DNA of 64,000 bases, taken from assembly GCF_021462265.1 (NCBI RefSeq), contig NZ_JAJONF010000049.1, forward strand, positions 1 to 64,000, given 5' to 3'. This stretch comes from Streptomyces shenzhenensis. Lineage in GTDB: Bacteria > Actinomycetota > Actinomycetes > Streptomycetales > Streptomycetaceae. This document shows, piece after piece, positions 15,848 to 24,841 of the stretch. A program made the translations under genes and the position numbers. Within the stretch, counting starts at the first letter, position 1, and each line of letters starts with the position of its first letter. The notes under the pieces were generated by a model. It did not search any database. It saw only the letters and a program-made list of their open reading frames with translations, and was not told the origin of the DNA.

Positions 15848-16270
15848 TCAGCCCAGGAAGCTCAGTCGAACCTTACGGTTGACATTGGAGATGTTGGTGT
15901 CGACCAGGCACACCGACTGCCAGGTGCCCAGTGCCAGGCGGCCGTTGATCACCGGGAGGGTGGCGTGCGGGGGAACGAGCGCCGGGAGGACGTGGTCGCG
16001 GCCGTGGCCGGGGCTGCCGTGCCGGTGCTGCCAGCGGTCGTCGGCGGGAAGCAGGGTGTGCAGGGCGGCCAGCAGGTCGTCGTCGCTGCCGGCACCGGTC
16101 TCGATGACCGCGATACCGGCCGTCGCGTGCGGCGTGAAGATGTTGAGCAGGCCGTCACGGCCGGCCGCCGCCTCGCGGAGGAAGGCCTCGCAGTCGCCGG
16201 TCAGGTCGACGACCCGTTCCCGGCTCCCGGTGGTGACATCGAGCTCTCGTGTGGTGAAGGCATCCGACAT
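15848..16270 (-). CDS. YjbQ/UPF0047 family protein
   Basis: A 140-residue protein; ATG 16270 is chosen because homologs start near the first strand, and the upstream in-frame extension overlaps the divergent gene. Family marks are LNIFTPHATAGIAVIE with the conserved His-Ala-Thr-Ala, the GSPGHGRDHVLPALV region with conserved His residues, the LALGTWQSVCLVD strand and a final R-K-V-R-L-S strand. YjbQ proteins can weakly complement thiamin-phosphate synthase mutants, but their real role is unresolved. Length is normal, so the gene looks intact despite lying against the integrase. Confidence 0.88.
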   Translation of the reverse strand: MSDAFTTRELDVTTGSRERVVDLTGDCEAFLREAAAGRDGLLNIFTPHATAGIAVIETGAGSDDDLLAALHTLLPADDRWQHRHGSPGHGRDHVLPALVPPHATLPVINGRLALGTWQSVCLVDTNISNVNRKVRLSFLG

Positions 16271-16355
16271 GCCTCCATCCTGGCCCATGCGCCGGTTCGG
16301 CGTGCGAGTGGCCGTGCCGGGAAGATCCGCGGCCGTCCCCACTGTTGGTAGAAGC

Positions 16356-17432
16356 GTGAACAATGCGCGTGAGGTCGATGTGGTCGTCATCGGCGCTGGT
16401 CAGGCCGGTCTGTCCAGCGCCTATCACCTGCGGCGTACCGGCTTCGAGCCGGAGCGTGACTTCGTGGTGATCGACCACTCCCCCGCGCCCGGCGGCGCCT
16501 GGCAGTTCCGGTGGCCGTCCCTGACGTACGGCAAGGTCCACGGGATGCACGCGCTCCCGGGCATGGAGCTGACGGGCGCCGACCCGGCGCGGCCGTCCGC
16601 CGAGGTCATCGGCGAGTACTTCGCGGACTACGAGCGCACCTTCGGCCTGCGGGTGCACCGGCCCGTCGACGTCCGCGCGGTGCGCGAGGGCGAGGGCGGC
16701 CGGCTGCTGGTGGCGACCGATCACGGCGACTGGTCGACGCGGGCGCTGATCAACGCAACCGGCACCTGGGACCGGCCGTTCTGGCCGCGCTACCCGGGCC
16801 AGGAGACCTTCCGCGGACGGCAGTTGCACACCGCGCAGTACGCCGGTCCCGAGGAGTTCGCCGGCCAGCGGGTGGTGGTGGTCGGCGGCGGCGCCTCCGG
16901 CACCCAGCATCTGCTGGAACTCGCCCCCTACGCGGCCGCCACCACCTGGGTCACCCGGCGTCCGCCGGTCTTCCGTGAGGGGCCCTTCGACGAGGGCGCG
17001 GGCCGGGCCGCGGTGGCGCTGGTGGAGGAGCGGGTACGCCAGGGGCTGCCGCCGCGGAGTGTGGTCTCGGTCACCGGGCTGCCTCTGAACGACGCGATCC
17101 GGCAGGGCCTCGAGGACGGCGTCCTGGACCGGCAGCCGATGTTCGACCGGATCACCCCCGACGGCGTGGAGTGGAGCGACGGGCGGCGCGTCGAAGCCGA
17201 CGTCATCCTCTGGGCCACCGGTTTCCGCGCGGCCCTGGAGCATCTGGCGCCGCTGCGGCTGCGCGAGCCGGGCGGCGGGATCAAGGTCGAGGGGACCCGG
17301 GCGGTCGCCGATCCGCGCGTCCACCTGGTCGGCTACGGCCCGTCCGCCAGCACCGTCGGCGCCAACCGCGCGGGGCGCGACGCCGTACGGGACATCAGGC
17401 GGCTGCTGGCCGGGAAGCCGGTCGCCGCGTGA
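16356..17432 (+). CDS. FAD/NAD(P)-dependent oxidoreductase (flavin monooxygenase-like)
   Basis: A 358-residue protein read from GTG 16356, which places the FAD-binding VVVIGAGQAGLSSAYHL (GxGxxG) at residues 8-25; the ribosome site is weak. A second nucleotide-binding site, VVVVGGGASGTQHLLEL, follows near residue 170, and ILWATGFR near residue 290 is the ATG motif of flavin monooxygenases and pyridine nucleotide oxidoreductases. The protein is compact compared with Baeyer-Villiger enzymes. It is divergent from the YjbQ gene. Substrate unknown. Confidence 0.85.
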   Translation: MNNAREVDVVVIGAGQAGLSSAYHLRRTGFEPERDFVVIDHSPAPGGAWQFRWPSLTYGKVHGMHALPGMELTGADPARPSAEVIGEYFADYERTFGLRVHRPVDVRAVREGEGGRLLVATDHGDWSTRALINATGTWDRPFWPRYPGQETFRGRQLHTAQYAGPEEFAGQRVVVVGGGASGTQHLLELAPYAAATTWVTRRPPVFREGPFDEGAGRAAVALVEERVRQGLPPRSVVSVTGLPLNDAIRQGLEDGVLDRQPMFDRITPDGVEWSDGRRVEADVILWATGFRAALEHLAPLRLREPGGGIKVEGTRAVADPRVHLVGYGPSASTVGANRAGRDAVRDIRRLLAGKPVAA

Positions 17433-17444
17433 TGTGCCGACGGC

Positions 17445-18353
17445 TCAGCGCGGCGACGGCGAGACCTGCGGCGGCCGGTGGGTCTTGGTGTTCTGTACGG
17501 CGTTGAAGTCCGCCACGTTGCGCTGGTGTTCGGCGTAGTCGGCGGTGAAGCGCGTGTCTCCCGGCTTGACCGTGACGAAGTACAGCCAGTTGCCCGGCGG
17601 CGGGTTGAGCGCGGCACGCATCGCGTCCTCGCCCGGGTTGTCGATGGGCGTGGGCGGCAGTCCCATGCGCCGGTAGGAGTTGTACGGGTTCTCGATGCGG
17701 GTGTCCTTCACCGTGGTGTTGAGAGTACTGCGGTTGAGGGCGTAGTTGAGGGTGGAGTCCATCTGGAGCGGCATGCCGTGCTGCAGCCGGTTCAGGACGA
17801 CCCGCGCCACCTTCCCCATGTCGGTCTTGCCGACGGCCTCGGCCTGGACGATGCTGGCGATGGTCACCGCCTGGTAGACGTTCATCGCGTCGCGCTGCGC
17901 GCCGGCCGCGACGGGTGCGGCGCCGAATTTCTGGTTGGCCGTGTCGACCATGGCCCGCAGCACCGACTGCGGGGTCGCCCCCTTCTTGAGGGGATAGGTG
18001 GCCGGGAAGAGATACCCCTCCGGGTTGCCCCCGGCCTCGCCGGGGAGTTTCAGGCCCGCGGTGCCGACGGAACTCCTGGTGCTGCCGGCCGGGAGGGACA
18101 GGGCCTTGTCGACGGCCTCGTAGACCTGGGACGCGCGCCAGCCCTCCGGGATGACCAGACTGGCGGACCTGGTCGTGCCGCCCGCCAGGAACACCAGGGG
18201 CACCGCCACCGCGGCGCCGGCCACGACGACGCCGGTCACGCCGAGGACGAGCCTGCCCCGGCGGGTCAGCCGGATCGTCTTTCCGCGGCGGGAGAAACCT
18301 CGGCTCGCGGCCGTCCGTCGACTCGGGTCCCGTGGCGGAGTGTTCATCTGCAT
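17445..18353 (-). CDS. MltG-like endolytic transglycosylase (YceG family)
   Basis: A 302-residue protein with a basic N-terminus (RRGKTIRLTRRGRLV) and one transmembrane helix at about residues 36-58, placing the rest outside the membrane. The YceG/MltG core shows YLFPATYPLKKGAT, ASIVQAEAVGK with the catalytic Glu in the ASIVxxE position, VVLNRLQHGMPLQMDST, NPYNSYRRMGLPPTPIDNPGEDA and LYFVTVKPGDTRF. MltG cuts nascent peptidoglycan glycan chains and sets their length. The LysM-like region of longer homologs is missing, and this is probably a second copy beside the usual one. An alternative start two codons later is possible. Confidence 0.85.
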   Translation of the reverse strand: MQMNTPPRDPSRRTAASRGFSRRGKTIRLTRRGRLVLGVTGVVVAGAAVAVPLVFLAGGTTRSASLVIPEGWRASQVYEAVDKALSLPAGSTRSSVGTAGLKLPGEAGGNPEGYLFPATYPLKKGATPQSVLRAMVDTANQKFGAAPVAAGAQRDAMNVYQAVTIASIVQAEAVGKTDMGKVARVVLNRLQHGMPLQMDSTLNYALNRSTLNTTVKDTRIENPYNSYRRMGLPPTPIDNPGEDAMRAALNPPPGNWLYFVTVKPGDTRFTADYAEHQRNVADFNAVQNTKTHRPPQVSPSPR

Positions 18354-18648
18354 GCGGGCACGTTAGCCCGCATATCGCCATAAACCCGGCATATCTTCAG
18401 CTTGTCGACTTCAATTCGCCACCTTTCGACGGGACGACCGAGACGGACGGACCGGGCGGGGGCCGGGCAACGGGGGTGAGCGGTCCCGGCCGACGGCCGA
18501 GGTGAACCGGCCGCGACGGCCGCCCCGGAGCGAGTCGGATTCGGTGGAGCGACCCTGACGGAGCGGTTCCGGTCGAGGTCCCGTACCCCTCCCCCTGCCA
18601 CCAGGCCACACCCCCCAGCCCCCGTCCGTCGGCCCCCGTCCGTCGGCT

Positions 18649-20559
18649 TCAGCCCGTCGGAGGGGTCGCGTGGGTGCGGCTGCGGTCGCCTCGCCTTCGC
18701 AGGGGGCGCGGGGCCGTCTCCCACTGGGGCGCCTCGCCGGTTGCGGCCGGCTCCGTCGTCGCCTCCAGCCGGGCGTCCCGGCGCACCAGGGCCGCGTACC
18801 GGCCGTCGAGTTCCAGGAGTTCCTCGTGCGTGCCGCGTTCGGCCACCCGCCCGGAGTCGAGGACGACGATCTGGTCGGCGCCCTGGATCGTGGACAGCCG
18901 GTGGGCGATGGTGATGGTCGTCCGGTCGGCCGACAGGGCGTCGATGGCGTCCTGCACCGCGTGCTCGGTGCGGGTGTCCAGGGCGCTGGTGGCCTCGTCG
19001 AGGATGAGCACCGGCGGGTCGCGCAGAATGGTGCGCGCGATGGCCAGCCGCTGCTTCTCGCCGCCGGAGAAGCGGTGTCCGCGTTCGCCGACGACGGTGT
19101 CGTAGCCGTCGGGCAGCGAGGCGATGTGGTCGTGTATCTGGGCCGCGCGGGCGGCCGCGTGCAGTTCCTCGTCGGTGGCGTCCGGCTTGGCGAACCGCAG
19201 GTTGTCGGCGATCGAGGCGTGGAAGAGGTACGTCTCCTGGGAGACGACGCCGACCGCGCGGGCGAGGGTGTCGAAGTCGAGGTCGCGGACGTCGACGCCG
19301 TCCAGGGTGACCCGGCCGCCGGTGACGTCGTAGAGCCGGGGAACCAGGTAGCCCAGCGTGGACTTGCCCGCGCCGGTGGGGCCGACGACGGCCAGGCTGT
19401 TGCCGGCCGGGACGGTGATGTCGATGCCGTCGAGGACCGGGCCCACCTTGTCGTCGTGCCTGTCGTACCGGAACTCGACCCCCTCGAAGCGGACCTCGCC
19501 CTTCACCTGGTCCAGGTGGACCGGCTCGTCCCGCTCGGTGATGTCGATGGGCAGGTCGAGGTACTCGAAGATGCGCTGGAACAGCGCGAGGGAGGTCTGG
19601 ATCTGGACGCCGGTCGCCAGCAGGCTCACGGCGGGGCGGAACAGGCCCTGCTGGAGGGAGACGAAGGCGACGATGGTGCCGAGCGAGATCTGCGGGCCGC
19701 CCGTCTGCAGGGCCATGCCCGCGGTCCAGTAGATGACGGCGGGCATCGCGGCCATCACGATCGTGATCACGGCCATGCGCCAGCGGCCGGCCATGTTCGA
19801 CCGCACTTCCAGATCGACGAGTTGCTCGGACTCCTCGGCGAAGGAGGCGGTGAGCGAGTCGGCGCGGCCCATGGTGCGGCCGAGCAGGATGCCGCTGACG
19901 GAGAGCGACTCGGTGACCGTGGCGGCCATCGCGGCCATCTGCTTCTGGCGCTGGGTGGTTATCTTCTTGCGCTCGTTGCCCACCCGCCGGCTGATCCAGA
20001 CGAAGACCGGGAGCAGGACCATCGAGACGACGGTGAGCCGCCAGTCGAGGGCGAGCATCGCGACGATGGTGGCGACGACGCCGGTCAGGTTGGAGACCAG
20101 GGAGGTGGCCGTCGAGGTGACGGTGGCCTGCATGCCACCGATGTCGTTGGCGATGCGGGACTGCACCTCGCCGGTGCGGGTGCGGGTGAAGAAGGCCAGC
20201 GACATGCGCTGCAGCCGGCCGTAGACGGCGGTGCGCAGGTCGTGCATGACGCGTTGGCCGACGGTGGTGGATATCAGCGTCTGCAGGACGCCGAAGACGC
20301 TGGTGAGGACGGCGCTGAGGATCATGCCCAGCGCGAGCAGGCTGAGCAGTCCGGTGCGGCCCTGCGGGATCGCGGTGTCGAGGGTCGCCTTGAGAAGGAA
20401 CGGGGTGGCGACCGAGACCAGCGAGGCGGCGCCGACCAGCAGGCCGACGATCGCGAGCCGGCCGCGGTAGGGGCGGAAGAGCTTGAGGATGCGGCGCACC
20501 TGGCGGGGCTGTCCGGCCGAAGTGCCCTCAGGGGTCCAGTTGATCTCGTCTCGGGGCAT
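18649..20559 (-). CDS. ABC exporter, fused membrane and ATPase domains
   Basis: A 636-residue half-transporter. The membrane domain has six hydrophobic segments within residues 35-320. The ATPase domain has a complete set of motifs: Walker A GPTGAGKST, Q-loop VVSQETYLF, signature FSGGEKQRLAIARTIL, Walker B VLILDEATSALD and the switch His in IAHRLST. It probably works as a homodimer for drug or lipid export. It is transcribed away from the MarR-family gene, with a likely operator between them, which fits a MarR-controlled multidrug exporter. The 295 bases between this stop and mltG hold no gene I can support. Confidence 0.92.
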   Translation of the reverse strand: MPRDEINWTPEGTSAGQPRQVRRILKLFRPYRGRLAIVGLLVGAASLVSVATPFLLKATLDTAIPQGRTGLLSLLALGMILSAVLTSVFGVLQTLISTTVGQRVMHDLRTAVYGRLQRMSLAFFTRTRTGEVQSRIANDIGGMQATVTSTATSLVSNLTGVVATIVAMLALDWRLTVVSMVLLPVFVWISRRVGNERKKITTQRQKQMAAMAATVTESLSVSGILLGRTMGRADSLTASFAEESEQLVDLEVRSNMAGRWRMAVITIVMAAMPAVIYWTAGMALQTGGPQISLGTIVAFVSLQQGLFRPAVSLLATGVQIQTSLALFQRIFEYLDLPIDITERDEPVHLDQVKGEVRFEGVEFRYDRHDDKVGPVLDGIDITVPAGNSLAVVGPTGAGKSTLGYLVPRLYDVTGGRVTLDGVDVRDLDFDTLARAVGVVSQETYLFHASIADNLRFAKPDATDEELHAAARAAQIHDHIASLPDGYDTVVGERGHRFSGGEKQRLAIARTILRDPPVLILDEATSALDTRTEHAVQDAIDALSADRTTITIAHRLSTIQGADQIVVLDSGRVAERGTHEELLELDGRYAALVRRDARLEATTEPAATGEAPQWETAPRPLRRRGDRSRTHATPPTG

Positions 20560-20628
20560 GGCTCCTACGGATGGGTGTGGTGTCTACGGACTCACGGAGC
20601 ATAGCTCACTGTTACCTATACTCACAAT

Positions 20629-20650
20629 GAACATAGTCCTGATATTGTTC
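20629..20650. promoter_or_regulatory. Candidate MarR operator
   Basis: GAACA-N12-TGTTC is an inverted repeat in an AT-rich patch (unusual for this genome) between the divergent ABC exporter and MarR genes, ending four bases before the MarR start codon. Position and symmetry fit autoregulation and exporter control; not proven. Confidence 0.45.
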
Positions 20651-20654
20651 CCGT

Positions 20655-21107
20655 ATGAGCACCCCCGACTCCGACGGCCCGCTCGCCGAGCAGCTGCTGC
20701 GCCTCACGCGCCGGGTGTGGCGCATCCAGAAGCGCCACCTCGAGGCACACGATCTGGGCGTCACCCCCGCCCAGTCCCGGCTGCTGCGCACCCTCGCGCA
20801 CTACGACACGCCCCCGCGCATGACCGATCTCGCCGAGCGGCTGGAGGTGGTGCCGCGCGCGGTGACGACGCTGGTCGACGGCTTGGAGGCGAGCGGCAAG
20901 GTGTGCCGGGTGCCGGACCCGACGAACCGCCGGGTGACCCGGATCGAGATCACGGACGAGGGGCGCGAGACCCTCCGTGAGCTGCGGGCGGCGCGCAGGT
21001 CCGCCGCCGAGGAGATCCTGGCTCCGCTCTCGGCGGAGCAGCGCGAGATGCTGGCCGGGCTGCTGGATACGCTGGTCGACGGGCCGGTGGCGGCCAAGCA
21101 CTGCTGA
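20655..21107 (+). CDS. MarR-family regulator
   Basis: A 150-residue protein from ATG 20655. The winged helix lies in residues 30-100: LGVTPAQSRLLRTLAHYD, MTDLAERLEVVPRAVTTLVDGLEASGKV with the recognition helix, and RVPDPTNRRVTRIEITDEG with the wing and its DxRxxxI-type motif. Flanking helices form the dimer interface. MarR proteins repress by binding short palindromes and release on binding phenolic ligands. The divergent ABC exporter is the obvious target. Confidence 0.9.
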   Translation: MSTPDSDGPLAEQLLRLTRRVWRIQKRHLEAHDLGVTPAQSRLLRTLAHYDTPPRMTDLAERLEVVPRAVTTLVDGLEASGKVCRVPDPTNRRVTRIEITDEGRETLRELRAARRSAAEEILAPLSAEQREMLAGLLDTLVDGPVAAKHC

Positions 21108-21337
21108 GACATGGCGAAGCGGCTCCCGCCACCCCTCCGCCCGGCCACCCCGCCACCCCGCCGTGCCGCCGTGCCGCCGTCCCGCCGTCCGGAGAGTGAA
21201 CCGCTTCCCGTCCCGCCGCCCGGCGTCCGCTTCCGCCCGTTCCGCGTCCGGCGCGCCCTCCCAACGGGAGACGGCGAAGACGGCGACGCAGTGGCCTGGC
21301 GGCGCACGGCGCACAACTCGGTTTCAGCGGCCGCCGC
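21108..21337. repeat. Low-complexity CCGCC-rich spacer
   Basis: The gap between the MarR and PNGase A-like genes contains imperfect repeats of CCGCC(G/A)(T/C/G)CC at about 21130-21190 (CCACCCCGCC, CCGTGCCGCC, CCGTCCCGCC). Open frames across it are proline/arginine runs caused by the repeats, not proteins. Confidence 0.5.
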
Positions 21338-22933
21338 TCAGCAGCCGCGGCGGTCCTCCGTGAGCACCCCCTGTTCGGTGGCCAGCGTGCGGTCGTAGCA
21401 GCCGTCCGGGCCGTACAGCCGGTAGCGCTCGCTCGACGTGCCGACCGCGTGCCGCTGATCGCGCGGCACGTTCAGGGTGTACGTCGCGTCGCCGCGGTAG
21501 GTGTCGTCGAGCCGTGACCAGCCGCCTCCGGACCGCTTGATCACCGCCCGGTCGCCGAGGGCAAGTCGGGTGCGCAGCCGGTCGTCGGCGCCGATGGTGG
21601 TGGCGCCGTTCATGGTGTATGTGCGGTGGGTTCGGGTCGTCCGGGGTGTGGCGCCCGCCCTGACCGTCACGCTCTGGTCGTCCGTCCAGGTGGCGTCGAG
21701 CGCGTCCGTCGTCTCGCCGTCGTTCCAGCGGTGCGCCGAGGTGTTGGCCAGGGTGCGGCTGACGGTGGTGGTCACCCGGCCGTGCGAGGTGTCGACGTAT
21801 CCGGAGACGGTGAGCCGGTGCCCGGCGTCGGTGTCGACCCGGTACTCCCCCGGACCCGGGCTGTACACGGAGGAGTTGACCGGTTCGGAGGCCTTGGTCT
21901 CGGTGAGCCCGCCGGTGACGTGGGCCCGGTGCGCGTCCTGCCAGACCAGCACGTTCACGGGTGCGCTCCAGCCGGCCTGGCCCTCGGGCACGCCGGGGAC
22001 GGAGACCTCGACCTGGTGCGGGCGGCCGTCGTCGAGGAGTCCGGCGAACGGCGTCAGGTCGTATTCGATCGGCTTGACGTCGAAGGCGCGCGGGCCCGGG
22101 ATCACGTACCAGAGGAACGGGTCGGACCAGCCCCCGGTCCACACGTTCGGGAACGGCGCGGCGATTCCGGCCAGTTGGCCGTCGACCTTGATCTGCACCT
22201 CCCGGTACGGCCCCTTGTCCGCCTTGCAGGAGTACGGGGCGGGGTCGGCCACCGTCAGGTACCAGAACTCCTCGCAGCCGCCGCCCGATCCGGTGGCGTA
22301 CACCTCGGCGACGACGCGTTCGCTGTTGCGCGGGGCGGTGAGGGTGGTACCGCCGGCCAGGGTGAGCACCCGGTCGGGTACGGAGGCCTCGGGGCGCCCC
22401 GGGTAGAAGGTGAGCGTGGCCTTGACGTCGATGACGCCGGTGTAGGTGTCGTCGACAACGTTGCCGATGAGCATCTCGACGTCCTGCGCGCTGCGGAAGG
22501 TGTCGCTGTAGCGGGTGACGTCCTTCTCCACGTGCCACTCGATGCCGTCCGGCGAGGGCTCGGGGGTGGAGGTGCGCAGGACCTCGACACCGCCGACGTG
22601 CAGATAGCCCAGCCGGTCGTACTGACGGCCCTTCACCTTGCCGTCCAGCCGCAGCACGACCTTGCTCCAGCGGCCGCCGCAGCCCCGCGGGGGCGTGTAC
22701 GTTCCCCGGTACGGCGTGAAGTCGCGGAACTGGGCTTCGGCCAGGGTGACTTGGCAGGACCTGGCGCCCTTGGGCACGGACACCGGCGGGGCCGCGGTCA
22801 CCGGGTCGTGCCAGTCGGTGCCGAACTCGGCCGGGACGTCGGCGGCACGGGCGGCGGGGGCACCCGTACCGAGGAGCGCGCTCGCCAGGAGGGCGACTCC
22901 CGTGAGCATGGACATGGCAATCCGTCTTCTCAT
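21338..22933 (-). CDS. Secreted peptide-N-glycosidase A-like protein
   Basis: A 531-residue protein; ATG 22933 is used because it begins a clear signal peptide (MRRRIAMSMLTGVALLASAL, ending near APAARAADV). The core resembles plant-type PNGase A: KVVLRLDGKVKGRQYDRLGY, LHVGGVEVLRTSTPEPSPDGIEWHVEKDVTRY and MLIGNVVDDTYTGVIDVKAT are close to the plant motifs (recalled). Conserved cysteines are scattered through the secreted part. PNGase A cuts the N-glycan from Asn of glycoproteins or glycopeptides. In a soil bacterium it could act on plant or fungal glycoproteins. Confidence 0.8.
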   Translation of the reverse strand: MRRRIAMSMLTGVALLASALLGTGAPAARAADVPAEFGTDWHDPVTAAPPVSVPKGARSCQVTLAEAQFRDFTPYRGTYTPPRGCGGRWSKVVLRLDGKVKGRQYDRLGYLHVGGVEVLRTSTPEPSPDGIEWHVEKDVTRYSDTFRSAQDVEMLIGNVVDDTYTGVIDVKATLTFYPGRPEASVPDRVLTLAGGTTLTAPRNSERVVAEVYATGSGGGCEEFWYLTVADPAPYSCKADKGPYREVQIKVDGQLAGIAAPFPNVWTGGWSDPFLWYVIPGPRAFDVKPIEYDLTPFAGLLDDGRPHQVEVSVPGVPEGQAGWSAPVNVLVWQDAHRAHVTGGLTETKASEPVNSSVYSPGPGEYRVDTDAGHRLTVSGYVDTSHGRVTTTVSRTLANTSAHRWNDGETTDALDATWTDDQSVTVRAGATPRTTRTHRTYTMNGATTIGADDRLRTRLALGDRAVIKRSGGGWSRLDDTYRGDATYTLNVPRDQRHAVGTSSERYRLYGPDGCYDRTLATEQGVLTEDRRGC

Positions 22934-23112
22934 GGCCGGTGTTCTACGGGGAGTTGGCCCTCCGCCGCAATGACCGGACCGGTCGACGGCCGGCCCGTCG
23001 GCCACCCGGCCCGACCGGTCGACGCGGCTCACGGGCCGGCGTCCACCGCAGGGGCATGGCCCCCGTAGGAACATATGATGCTATAAGCGACTTCACCTGC
23101 CACAGTGCTGCC

Positions 23113-24627
23113 ATGGAGATCATGACCGCTCGCGCACTGCGCGCCGCCCTCGCGCTCGCGGGAGCCGTCGCACTCACCGGCACCGGCTGTTTCGCCGGCG
23201 TCCCTTACCGGGGCCACGGCTCCGCCGCCCCCGGCGCCTCGGCGGCCCCGCCCGGCCCCGCCCCGTCCCCCGGCGCACCCGGCATCGGCGACCCGCTCAT
23301 GCCGCTGGACGGCAACGGCGGCTACACCGTCCGCCGTTACACGCTCGACCTCGACTGGCGGGCCCCCGAGACCCCCTTCCCCGCCGCTACCACCATCAGC
23401 GCCGTCGCCACCCAGGCCCTGTCCCGTTTCGACCTGGACTTCGCCGGCAACGCGCTGCACCGGGTCACCGTCGACGGCGCGCCGGCCGCCACCGTGCGCG
23501 ACGGCGACGAACTCGTCGTCACGCCCGCCCGACCGATTCCGCGCGGCACCGCGTTCACCGTCCGCGTCGCCTACACCGCCGACCCCACCCAGCGACGACG
23601 GCGAAGCGACGCGATCCGGGAGTACGGCTGGGTGCCCACCCCCGACGGCACACTGGTCTGCGCTCAGCCCGACGGCGCGAAAATGATCTTCCCGGTGAAC
23701 GACCACCCCAGCCTGCGCGCCCCCGTCACCTTCCGCATCACCACCCCGCCGGGCCTTCGCGCGGTGGCCAACGGCCGGCTCGTCGATCGCGTCCCGCGGC
23801 CCGGCGGCCGGGTCCGCTGGACGTACGACTCCGAGGAGCCCATCGCGGCGCAGCTGGTCCAGATGGCGATCGGGAAGTTCGCGTTCGTCGACAGCGAGGG
23901 GCCGCGCGGCCTGCCGGTGCGTGACGTCGTTCCCGACGGCCTGGTCACCGACACCGAGGCCGGCCGCTCACTCACCCCGCAGCACCTGGCCTGGCTGGAA
24001 CAGCGCCTCGGGCCGTATCCGTTCCGCCGCTACGGCGTACTCGTCGGCGACACCGACCTGCCGGTGGCGCTGGAGACGCAGTCGCTGTCCGTCGTACCGA
24101 AGGACGACCTGCTGGGTGACCGGGTCGACGCCGAACGCAACCTGGTCCACGAGCTGACCCACCATTGGACGGGTGACAGCGTCGCCATCAGACGCTGGTC
24201 CGACCTGTGGCTGAGCGAGGGTCACGCCCGTTTCTACGAACGGCTGTACTCCGCGGAGCACGGCGGCGTGAGCATGGAGGACGCCATGCGGGCGGCGTAC
24301 GAGCAGCACGACCAGTGGCGCCACGACGACGGGGCCCCGGCCGAGCCCACGGAGCCCACGCTGTTCAAGGTGATGCGCTACGACGGCTCGGCGCTGGTGC
24401 TGTACGCCCTCCGGGAGAAGGTGGGTGACGACACGTTCGGCCGGATCGAGCGCACCTGGGTGACGCGGTACCGGGGGCGCGCGGCCGGTACCCGGGACTT
24501 CGTCGCGCTCGCCTCCGAGGTCGCGGGGACCGACCTGACGCCCTTTCTGACGCCGTGGCTCCACGGACCCGACACGCCGCCGATGCCGGGCCATCCCGAC
24601 TGGCGGGTGGACCCGGTCGAGGACTGA
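23113..24627 (+). CDS. M1-type zinc metallopeptidase, predicted lipoprotein
   Basis: A 504-residue protein from ATG 23113 (ATG 23122 also possible). The N-terminus has a hydrophobic stretch ending LTGTGC, a lipobox, followed by a Pro/Ala/Gly linker. The body follows the M1 aminopeptidase plan: a beta-sandwich domain, a VALETQS segment in the GxMEN position, VHELTHHW as HExxH zinc site, and the third ligand Glu in WLSEGHARFYE 18 residues on. It is shorter than PepN because the C-terminal helical domain is missing, as in other M1-like lipoproteins. Probably an extracytoplasmic aminopeptidase. Confidence 0.87.
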   Translation: MEIMTARALRAALALAGAVALTGTGCFAGVPYRGHGSAAPGASAAPPGPAPSPGAPGIGDPLMPLDGNGGYTVRRYTLDLDWRAPETPFPAATTISAVATQALSRFDLDFAGNALHRVTVDGAPAATVRDGDELVVTPARPIPRGTAFTVRVAYTADPTQRRRRSDAIREYGWVPTPDGTLVCAQPDGAKMIFPVNDHPSLRAPVTFRITTPPGLRAVANGRLVDRVPRPGGRVRWTYDSEEPIAAQLVQMAIGKFAFVDSEGPRGLPVRDVVPDGLVTDTEAGRSLTPQHLAWLEQRLGPYPFRRYGVLVGDTDLPVALETQSLSVVPKDDLLGDRVDAERNLVHELTHHWTGDSVAIRRWSDLWLSEGHARFYERLYSAEHGGVSMEDAMRAAYEQHDQWRHDDGAPAEPTEPTLFKVMRYDGSALVLYALREKVGDDTFGRIERTWVTRYRGRAAGTRDFVALASEVAGTDLTPFLTPWLHGPDTPPMPGHPDWRVDPVED

Positions 24628-24841
24628 GTCGCCGCGGTGCGCGGCCGCCGCCGGATGCCGAGCCGTTGCCCGCCGACCGGGTGGCCTGTGCCGGGGCGCT
24701 GGGCCACCCGGTCGACGCTCGGCGCGCCGTGTCGCGCCGGGCACGGAAACGTACGAGGGGTGACGTGAAGGGCAACCCCCTTGCCCTGGTTGCGACGAGC
24801 GTGCTTGGAGACCCTCAGCAAGCGGTTGGAGACCCTCTGGT

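Noticed and set aside
15762..16355. Upstream extension of the flavoprotein frame
   Set aside because: It would overlap the YjbQ gene on the other strand; the GxGxxG motif begins right after GTG 16356.
18670..20604. Long + strand open frame opposite the ABC exporter
   Set aside because: A shadow of the exporter's codon bias, rich in Gly/Asp/Arg/Val with no motif, while the reverse strand has all ABC motifs.
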